From: a virus
Reading direction: 5' to 3' (one strand)
DNA: 64,000 nt
Virus record (IMG/VR): IMGVR_UViG_3300021197_001179
Span: 1-64,000 of that record
Within the stretch, counting starts at the first letter, position 1. Each line of letters begins with the position of its first letter. The notes under the pieces were generated by a model. That model was not told where the DNA came from. It saw only the letters and a program-made list of their open reading frames with translations, and did no database searches. A program made the translations under genes and the position numbers. Below are positions 57,710 through 64,000 of the stretch, one piece after another.

Positions 57710-58558
57710 ATGGCAATTACTGCGATATCACACAGTGTATGTTTAGATTGTAGCGAAAACTCTTTCACTATCACCGGTACTAAAACAGGTGCTATAGGGG
57801 GGACTCCTGGCTCTACATTGTATGTTACAGATCCTAGCGGAAATCTTACCGAGTATGACGCAATGGACCTATATAACAATGGGACTCAAACCATTGCGGC
57901 TGGAACAACAAACATAACGGCTTCTAACTCTGTAAGTTCTGTAACCCTTGATTGGGGGACGGTAGCTATCAATACGACATACTCGTTTATATTCAGAACA
58001 ATGATTAATGGGTATGTTCAAGATTACGTAATCAGCTATCTTTCTGATTCTACTGCCACCAACGCTGAAGTTGGAAATAATTTAGCTGATTTGCTAAATA
58101 CAATTTCCCCCATTGTAAACATTCAAACCACAGCTTATAGTGGTTCTGGAAGTGCTATTACAATTACCGCAAACTCAGGAGTTTTCTTTGGAGTTGCTGA
58201 CCTTAATAATCTTACATCTACATCTTCTACCCCAAACACTTCTACGACTACTGCAACATTTGCAGATGGAATCTATATCGTAAAGTGGGTTGTGACAGAT
58301 AGTGGGGCTGCTAATCCATCTCCATCAATTACCAACTCTATCTTCCTATGTAACGTAGAGAAGTGTGTAAGAGAGAAAGCGTCCAAGGTAGACGTAGGTT
58401 GTGGGTGTTGCGGAAGCAGAGAGTCTGAGGAGGCTATGGATGCCATTCTATACTTGGAGGGAATCAAGTCTGCTGTTGCTTGTGGAAAACTAGAAAAAGC
58501 AAAGACCATACTAAGTGGTCTTGAAAATATTTGTAATAATGATTGTAAACACTGTTAA
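57710..58558 (+). CDS. Tail-associated beta protein with Cys-rich C-terminus, 282 aa
   Basis: N-terminal two thirds alternate strands rich in Thr/Ser/Asn (TGAIGGTPGSTLYVTDPSG; YVQDYVISYLSDSTATN). The last 70 residues are cysteine-rich (CNVEKCVREKASKVDVGCGCC; ENICNNDCKHC), an unusual fold for a tail protein that could be disulfide- or metal-stabilised. It opens the receptor-binding gene series. Confidence 0.6.
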   Translation: MAITAISHSVCLDCSENSFTITGTKTGAIGGTPGSTLYVTDPSGNLTEYDAMDLYNNGTQTIAAGTTNITASNSVSSVTLDWGTVAINTTYSFIFRTMINGYVQDYVISYLSDSTATNAEVGNNLADLLNTISPIVNIQTTAYSGSGSAITITANSGVFFGVADLNNLTSTSSTPNTSTTTATFADGIYIVKWVVTDSGAANPSPSITNSIFLCNVEKCVREKASKVDVGCGCCGSRESEEAMDAILYLEGIKSAVACGKLEKAKTILSGLENICNNDCKHC

Positions 58559-58560
58559 TT

Positions 58561-59250
58561 ATGGGATGTAATTCATGTTCAGACATAACTCTTCCGGGCG
58601 TTGCTGGATCACAAGGTGCAAGTGGAGAACAAGGGTCTCAAGGACCGATAGGTAACACCGGACCTGCTGGATCTTCTGTTTCTGTAATAGAAATAGACAC
58701 ATCAATAGTTGCTAGTAGAGAAAGTAATTACCCTACTAGCCCAAATAAGAGGGTGTCAATTCCGGCAGATACTTGGAAAGTTGTTGATGACATGGTTGAA
58801 TTAGAATTGATGTTTCAAACAAGCGGAAAGTACACTCCTGGATCAGAACCATTTATGAAGGTTGAGTTAGGTGGTTTTCCCGTTAAAATCTATTGCGGAA
58901 ACGTAAACAACGAGATTGCATTTAGATCAGACATGGCTATTAGGGGTGGTCAGAATCAGATTGTTAAAATGAAGATTCAACTTCCTATGACTGATGCTGG
59001 CAGTGTTATGCCAATCCTTGAGACATCTGTATATGCCGGAACGTCAGCAGGTACAGAAAAATTTAGTTTGGCTTATGACACATCTTCACCCATAAGTTCA
59101 TCGTATGGTCGTTGTGATGCCACTACGGGTCTTACTTTAAATAGTTCAATTGACTTGGACGTTTATATGAAAGACACTTACTCTGGAGATAACCCACAGT
59201 CATTTAATATGATTTACTACAAGCTCCTCTCTTATAAGAAGATAACATGA
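58561..59250 (+). CDS. Collagen-like tail protein, 229 aa
   Basis: Residues about 13-40 are collagen-type Gly-X-Y repeats (GVAGSQGASGEQGSQGPIG), a short triple-helix spacer. The rest is strand-rich and ends LYYKLLSYKKIT-like. Likely a trimeric fibre segment. Starts 2 nt after the previous stop and overlaps the next start by 4 bp. Confidence 0.7.
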   Translation: MGCNSCSDITLPGVAGSQGASGEQGSQGPIGNTGPAGSSVSVIEIDTSIVASRESNYPTSPNKRVSIPADTWKVVDDMVELELMFQTSGKYTPGSEPFMKVELGGFPVKIYCGNVNNEIAFRSDMAIRGGQNQIVKMKIQLPMTDAGSVMPILETSVYAGTSAGTEKFSLAYDTSSPISSSYGRCDATTGLTLNSSIDLDVYMKDTYSGDNPQSFNMIYYKLLSYKKIT

Positions 59251-60476
59251 TTGAATCAAAAAATGTAATAGACCTGACCACAATAGCGTCAGGTACGATA
59301 AACATCCCTGTTGAGAACACTGTACCGCCAAGTTGCGTGTATGGTGATACTTCTAATTACTACAGGGTAACTGCGACTTCTGAGGTAACACTTACGGGTA
59401 ACTTAACTTTTGCGGCATTAGGAACTCCTACTGCCAATACATTTGTTAAATTTTACTTTGAAAAGGCTATTATAGTAGGGTCTAACTCAGTTAACATTTT
59501 CGGAACGGACATAAATGCAATTGCAGGAGTAAGTTTGGCTGGTGAGTTGTTCGGAACTGGAGTTAATGATCCATTAACTGTAGACTGTTTGTATAATTCA
59601 ACTACGGCATCGTGGTCTGTGTCAGTTAACGTAAATTTTGTAGCCCCAAGCACTCCGGTAATAACGTCTAAAATAAAAGACGCTGCTGTTACCACAGCCA
59701 AGATTGCCGATCTTAATGTAACAACCGGTAAGCTTGCTGCATCAGCAGTAACCCTAGCTAAAGTTCAAAACGTAGCTGCTAACTCTGTGTTGGTTAGAGA
59801 CGCTAACTCTTCAGGGGTACTTACAGAAAAGGCTTTGGCTACCACACAGATTCTTATCGGTGACGGCACAGGCTTTACTGCTGCTGCACTTAGTGGGGAT
59901 GTTACAATGACCAATGCAGGTGTTGTAACACTTGCGACTAACTCAGTTGTTACTGCTGACATTACAGATGCTAATGTTACCACAGCTAAACTTGCTGACG
60001 GTGCGGCTACTCTAGCAAAACTAGGAAGCACAGGAAAGCTTGCAAGTGCTTACGCTGATGTAGGTACTCCTGCATCAACAGTAGAAACGACATTGTTCAC
60101 AACGACTCTTGCAGCATCTCAATTAGCTGCTGACGGAGAGTCTGTAAGGATGACCGCATATGGTGAAACTGCTGCGAATGCAAACACCAAAACTCTGAAG
60201 GTTTATTTAGCGTCAAGTGTTATCGCTCAAAACAGTACCACAACAGCACCTAATGGAAAAAACTGGAAAATTGTTGCTGACGTAACTAGGTCGGGAGCAA
60301 CTTCTGCCGTAGAGCATGTTTCAATTGAATTTGATGGGGTAGCTGCTGAAATTGACGTAAGTAAAGTAGGAGCAACTTGGTCTAATGCTAATGATTTATT
60401 TGTTACTGGAACCAACGGAACAAGTGCTGCAAACGATATTATATTAAAACAAGTAATTGTAGAGTACATTAAATAA
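59247..60476 (+). CDS. Tail fibre protein with TAKLADxAVTxAKL-type repeats, 409 aa
   Basis: The central part is a run of fibre repeats around AAVTTAKIADLNVTTGKLAAS, VTLAKVQNVAANSVLVRDAN and NVTTAKLADGAATLAKLGST, a repeat typical of phage and bacterial beta-helical or trimeric fibres. The C-terminus is a globular beta domain. Probable receptor-binding fibre, anchored by its N-terminal domain. Confidence 0.75.
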   Translation: MIESKNVIDLTTIASGTINIPVENTVPPSCVYGDTSNYYRVTATSEVTLTGNLTFAALGTPTANTFVKFYFEKAIIVGSNSVNIFGTDINAIAGVSLAGELFGTGVNDPLTVDCLYNSTTASWSVSVNVNFVAPSTPVITSKIKDAAVTTAKIADLNVTTGKLAASAVTLAKVQNVAANSVLVRDANSSGVLTEKALATTQILIGDGTGFTAAALSGDVTMTNAGVVTLATNSVVTADITDANVTTAKLADGAATLAKLGSTGKLASAYADVGTPASTVETTLFTTTLAASQLAADGESVRMTAYGETAANANTKTLKVYLASSVIAQNSTTTAPNGKNWKIVADVTRSGATSAVEHVSIEFDGVAAEIDVSKVGATWSNANDLFVTGTNGTSAANDIILKQVIVEYIK

Positions 60477-61114
60477 TGTCTTTTCAGGTAATAAATAACG
60501 CTAATGATTTGCTCATCTATGATGTGACAAATGACAACGTAAACTATTACGCTAAATCAGGTCTTACGGTTAATGTGCTTGGAGGTGCTGTTACATTGAC
60601 TTCCACAAACCCTGATGGTACAAGTCAGATTGTAATGTCTACAAGATACACAGACGTTACTGTTCCATCTTCAACAAGCGCATATGACTTAGCCACAAAA
60701 ATATATGGCTATATTAATTCTTCTGGAGGTGCTATAAACTCAAAGCAAGTGATACTTACCTCCTCACAGATTCTTGCCTTAAATTCCACTCCAATTACTT
60801 TGGTTGATGGAATTGCTGGCGTAGAAATACAAGTGATTAGCGCAGCTATACACCTAAAGTTCAACTCCTCATCTTACTCCTCTCACACCACGCTTGCCAT
60901 TGGAAGCACATCAAATCCAGACGGTCAAGCGTCTTTAAATTGTTTGGGGGCTAGTTCAGATGTGAGGGGAACGATGGCATTGCTTACGGACGGAACAACT
61001 TCCAACATGCATACTGGAGAAAATATCGTAGCAACTGTTGTTTCTGGAAACCCAAGCGGAGGAAACAGCGATGTTGTAGTTGATGTAACTTATAGGACTG
61101 TTAACATTCCATAA
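60476..61114 (+). CDS. Hypothetical tail-module protein, 212 aa
   Basis: Beta-rich with Ser/Thr/Val-dominant strands (YYAKSGLTVNVLGGAVTLTS; SSSYSSHTTLAIGSTSN). Overlaps both neighbours by 1 nt, so co-translated with the fibre genes. No family recognised. Confidence 0.55.
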   Translation: MSFQVINNANDLLIYDVTNDNVNYYAKSGLTVNVLGGAVTLTSTNPDGTSQIVMSTRYTDVTVPSSTSAYDLATKIYGYINSSGGAINSKQVILTSSQILALNSTPITLVDGIAGVEIQVISAAIHLKFNSSSYSSHTTLAIGSTSNPDGQASLNCLGASSDVRGTMALLTDGTTSNMHTGENIVATVVSGNPSGGNSDVVVDVTYRTVNIP

Positions 61115-61869
61115 TGAACTTCACTAGACAGAACATAAAAAACAGGACAGTACTCGCAAGGTGCTGCTATTCCGACATGATAATTGATATGATGGAAGCT
61201 TCAGCTAGTGGCGATACTGAGCTTTACAATTGCATAAAGAAGAAGGCTTGGATGCTACGCTACGCTATATCTCAGATGTGCGAGTATGAGTCTGACAATA
61301 TTTTTGGGGCTAACATAGGGAGCGACCCTACGGCACAAGCTTATGTTGCCGTTAATACAACGACATTCCCAACTTCGGTAGCTGGAGCAACGACATTAAC
61401 GTCATTAAAATTTAGTGGCGGCAAAGGTGTTTCAGGTGCGGTTGATATAGCTACACCAGGTCTATCACTTAGTACCGGTGTAGATAAGTATTACAATGTT
61501 GTTTCAAAACTATCTAAGAATATAAACTCTTACAGTAGAGCTAATAAATACACTGATGGTATTTATGATGTAAAGTCTAAAATAGATATTGCAGGAGTTA
61601 AAGCTGCTGCACCAGAACTCATAACAACTGTAACTTATGACAGAAGTAATTTTGGTGCTGCTGTGGCGGCTTCTATTATTTATTCTGATAGCGCAGGAAC
61701 GGTTGTAACAACAACTTTAGATAGCGATACTGAAGCTCCAGCACCAACATCATCTTCTTTCACAAATAACATAGCAAGAAAATTCCTCAACCAAATGGAT
61801 GAGTATTGTGGATGTCCATGTGGAGATAATTCAAACTTAACTAACGACACCCTTCCAAAATATATATAA
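61114..61869 (+). CDS. Hypothetical tail-module protein, 251 aa
   Basis: Begins with a helical N-terminus (MNFTRQNIKNRTVLARCCYSD) and a central Ala/Thr/Ser-rich stretch. Near the C-terminus are closely spaced cysteines (YCGCPCGDNSN) like those in the gene at 57710. No family recognised. Confidence 0.55.
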   Translation: MNFTRQNIKNRTVLARCCYSDMIIDMMEASASGDTELYNCIKKKAWMLRYAISQMCEYESDNIFGANIGSDPTAQAYVAVNTTTFPTSVAGATTLTSLKFSGGKGVSGAVDIATPGLSLSTGVDKYYNVVSKLSKNINSYSRANKYTDGIYDVKSKIDIAGVKAAAPELITTVTYDRSNFGAAVAASIIYSDSAGTVVTTTLDSDTEAPAPTSSSFTNNIARKFLNQMDEYCGCPCGDNSNLTNDTLPKYI

Positions 61870-62231
61870 TGGCAACCTTAACATCAACACTACAATTGGT
61901 AAGTTCTGACGTAAGTTCAGATGCGTTATCAATTAACCAAACAAAAGCTCTTACAGTAACAAATCCTTCTGTAGACATAGCAAGACAATCTGTAGCCACT
62001 ACAGGTCAGTTTAACATACTTACCACTGCGAACAGTAGCATCACATATGTTTATTTAAAAAACGCTGACGCAACTAACATCATCACAATAAAAGATGACG
62101 CTGGTAATTCTCACATGGACCTTGGTCCTGGCGAGATGGCTTTCTTTCCGGTAAAAGGTGGAGTAGGATTAGAGGCAACAGCTAACTCAGCTCCTTGTGT
62201 TCTTGAATACGGATTTTGGACTAAATCATAA
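61869..62231 (+). CDS. Hypothetical tail-module protein, 120 aa
   Basis: Short beta protein (TLTSTLQLVSSDVSSDALSI) with a jelly-roll-like alternation and DLGPGEMAFFPVKGGVG. Could be a small fibre-tip or decoration protein. ATG overlaps the previous stop by 1 nt. Confidence 0.6.
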   Translation: MATLTSTLQLVSSDVSSDALSINQTKALTVTNPSVDIARQSVATTGQFNILTTANSSITYVYLKNADATNIITIKDDAGNSHMDLGPGEMAFFPVKGGVGLEATANSAPCVLEYGFWTKS

Positions 62232-62241
62232 ATAAAAAATT

Positions 62242-62541
62242 ATGTCAAAATTATCACCAGGCGAAGTAGAAAGCCTATCACAATTAAGAAAAGTATCTGG
62301 CACGGGTGGCTTTAAATTACTTACGGGTACAGGCGCACACACTTCTTTGACGGGATATGCTATTGTAGCTAATACCGATACTGTGTTTACTGTGTTTAAA
62401 ATAGATGGAGTAGATAGCGTGGCTAAACAAGGTCTTGCAAGTCAAACCATTAAAGCAGGAGCATACTTACCAGTTCCTGAAGGACAGGCAATCACAGACA
62501 TCCAATTGGCTTCTGGAGACTGCATAATCTACAATCTGTAA
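62242..62541 (+). CDS. Hypothetical tail-module protein, 99 aa
   Basis: A small protein starting MSKLSPGEVESLSQLRKVSG that becomes strand-rich (GYAIVANTDTVFTVFKIDG; YLPVPEGQAITDIQL). Similar in style to its 120-aa neighbour. Role unknown. Confidence 0.6.
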   Translation: MSKLSPGEVESLSQLRKVSGTGGFKLLTGTGAHTSLTGYAIVANTDTVFTVFKIDGVDSVAKQGLASQTIKAGAYLPVPEGQAITDIQLASGDCIIYNL

Positions 62542-62544
62542 GAT

Positions 62545-63777
62545 ATGGCTATAGGTGTAGGATTAACAGGACCACGCAGTAGTGGAGGAGGTGGAGGTAC
62601 ATGTACTTCACGAGCATGGGTACGTAACCCAGATTGGCTGGACCTTCCAGCATTATCAGATGGAGATAATATTATCTATGTTTTAAACAAGGTTAAAGAT
62701 GGAGTACCGAACTTCTTTACGTTCTACTCAACTATAGCTTCAAGTGGTCAATACACGGTTGACCTCTATAATGATGGAACGGCTGTTACTACTCATAACC
62801 ATAATACGCAAGCAGACTTTGACCTTGATTACGCAAAAGGAACAACAGAGGTAACTGAACCAAACGGTGATACTTACAAGCAGATTATTACAAAGATTAC
62901 TGGTAATTTTCTAAACCCGTATTTTTACAAGAAACACGGGAGTGTAAGTAATACTACAAATTCTCCTATTTTATCTGTAAAGATGGCAAGTCAGACTGTT
63001 ACAAGTCTTCAATATCTATTTAGGGGTGCATCAAATCAAGTCTTGCATAAAAATCTCGAAGAGTTTGAATATGTTGGAACTTGTAATGCAACGTCTTTTC
63101 TTTACGCTTTTCAAAGCGCACCAAGACTAGGTAAAATAAAGGGGACTTTTAGTAGTCTAACGACTCTGCAACAAGCGTTTAATGGAGGCGGTGACGCTGA
63201 TTTTAGCGAAATGGAATTAGGTAGTGTGTCCTCAATGGCGTGTACACAAGCGTTTATAACTGGAAGAATAAGAGAAATGTTTAAAGTGGATTTCTTTAAA
63301 GGAGCATCTAGTACCAATGCTACTTTTCAAAGTTCAAGGATTGAGTACTTCGGAAAAGCTTCTGCTCCAATGGAATTTAACGGGCTGTCTGGTGCAACTG
63401 GACTCTATCGTCTGTTCTACGGGTGTAGCAACCTTAAAGCTGCGTATTTTAGATATTGCGCCCCCGAAAAGACTCAGCAAATGTTTTATCAAAATAATGT
63501 TCTTGAAACAGTATCAGGTATTGATGGATCAAATATTACTAACGCAACAGCAATGTTTGACCAAGCTTATAGCTTAAGTACTTTAGAACTTACTAATATG
63601 GGAATTTCATTTAGCCTTAATGATTGTAATTTCAATAGAGCTGGACTTGTAAATGTTTTTAATGATCTTCCATCCGCAACTGCCACAATTACTGTAACCG
63701 ATAACCCTGGAACAGGAGACTTGACTGCTGAAGATTTAGCAATAGCCACTGATAAAGGGTGGACCGTAACAACTTAG
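62545..63777 (+). CDS. BspA-like leucine-rich-repeat tail protein, 410 aa
   Basis: A Gly-rich start (MAIGVGLTGPRSSGGGGG) leads to a series of irregular BspA-type repeats, such as LEEFEYVGTCNATSFLYAFQ, LYRLFYGCSNLKAAYFRY and SNITNATAMFDQAYSLSTLE, ending with GTGDLTAEDLAIATDKGWTV, the closing repeat common in Bacteroidota surface and phage proteins. It is likely a receptor-binding or adhesion component at the tail tip. Codon use matches the phage. Confidence 0.75.
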   Translation: MAIGVGLTGPRSSGGGGGTCTSRAWVRNPDWLDLPALSDGDNIIYVLNKVKDGVPNFFTFYSTIASSGQYTVDLYNDGTAVTTHNHNTQADFDLDYAKGTTEVTEPNGDTYKQIITKITGNFLNPYFYKKHGSVSNTTNSPILSVKMASQTVTSLQYLFRGASNQVLHKNLEEFEYVGTCNATSFLYAFQSAPRLGKIKGTFSSLTTLQQAFNGGGDADFSEMELGSVSSMACTQAFITGRIREMFKVDFFKGASSTNATFQSSRIEYFGKASAPMEFNGLSGATGLYRLFYGCSNLKAAYFRYCAPEKTQQMFYQNNVLETVSGIDGSNITNATAMFDQAYSLSTLELTNMGISFSLNDCNFNRAGLVNVFNDLPSATATITVTDNPGTGDLTAEDLAIATDKGWTVTT

Positions 63778-63787
63778 GAAATAAGAT

Positions 63788-64000
63788 ATGCCAAAAGCTA
63801 TACCAACAACTCCAGCATTTTACAAGCAAACAACTGAACCTTCAGAATATTGGGCTGTAGGATTGCATAAAGTAACTAATGCTAATTATGAGTTACTGAT
63901 TGAAGACCACGAAGAGTATACCTATCCTGTAGATGGGTGGGAGTATCATGCAACTCCTCCCCCTGCTTTTGTAACATGGCATGAAGAAAACTTCCCACCC
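63788..64000 (+). CDS. Tail-module protein (partial, C-terminus off the right edge)
   Basis: ATG at 63788, 10 nt after the previous stop, and open to the window end (71 residues). Starts MPKAIPTTPAFYKQTTEPSEY, contains EDHEEYTYPVDGWEYH and ends in Pro-rich residues. Probably part of the fibre or chaperone region; unrecognised. Confidence 0.55.
   Translation, partial: MPKAIPTTPAFYKQTTEPSEYWAVGLHKVTNANYELLIEDHEEYTYPVDGWEYHATPPPAFVTWHEENFPP

Noticed and set aside
1-64000. tRNA genes and CRISPR arrays
   Set aside because: Gaps between genes are short and show no cloverleaf or regularly spaced repeats.

Overview
The window is a 64-kb slice of a tailed double-stranded DNA phage that most likely infects a Bacteroidota host, probably a flavobacterium. 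The host signs are AT-rich DNA, A-rich leaders without Shine-Dalgarno sequences, many promoter boxes of the Bacteroidota type TAnnTTTG, a VirE/BT4734-type primase-helicase, and fibre proteins typical of Bacteroidota phages. A gene is cut at each end (a spanin-like membrane protein on the left, a tail protein on the right), so the genome continues both ways. I see no rRNA, tRNA, CRISPR array or insertion sequence.

Layout. (1) 1-15.44 kb runs almost entirely leftward. From 8.0 down to 1.0 kb it carries DNA metabolism: a serine recombinase, a protein that is essentially DnaA domain IV, a cytosine-MTase-like protein, a winged-helix replication protein, a primase-helicase, a SET-domain protein, a YqaJ-type exonuclease, an ERF-type annealing protein and SSB. 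From 8.7 to 15.4 kb it is a train of small, mostly unrecognised early genes plus a GP88-family protein, punctuated by terminators and by three copies of a covarying hairpin element. (2) 15.44-15.78 kb is a gene-free divergent region with a palindrome, direct repeats and a G-rich bottom strand; it is the best candidate for early control and/or a replication origin. (3) 15.78-18.46 kb holds small rightward genes, including a HELLH metalloprotease-like protein and a RuvC-like resolvase. (4) 18.45-23.8 kb is a mosaic with genes on both strands: basic proteins, a GNAT acetyltransferase, a NinG-like HNH protein, a metallophosphoesterase and a PD-(D/E)XK-like nuclease. (5) 23.98-64 kb is the rightward virion module: large terminase, portal, scaffold-like protein, major capsid candidate, head/ring-like proteins, an 1886-aa tail protein, two internal-virion-like proteins, a 4415-aa polyvalent protein, small basic proteins, then collagen-like, fibre-repeat and BspA-like leucine-rich tail proteins. 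The order and sizes resemble crAss-like podoviruses, but that placement is inferred from layout and local sequence features, not from a database search.

How the genes fit together: ERF protein, YqaJ exonuclease and SSB form a recombination set; primase-helicase, winged-helix protein and DnaA-IV-like protein would start replication, with DNA polymerase absent here (elsewhere in the genome or supplied by the host); RuvC and the HNH protein would resolve or trim branched DNA before packaging by the terminase. The 315-, 500- and 4415-aa proteins behind the tail gene look like cargo carried in the virion.

The most unusual signals are regulatory: ten genes have a TAnnTTTG-like box only 4-5 nt before the start codon, implying leaderless mRNAs; a three-copy intergenic RNA hairpin shows compensatory base changes; and two nuclease genes each have a promoter followed by a full terminator hairpin ending 3-7 nt before the start codon.
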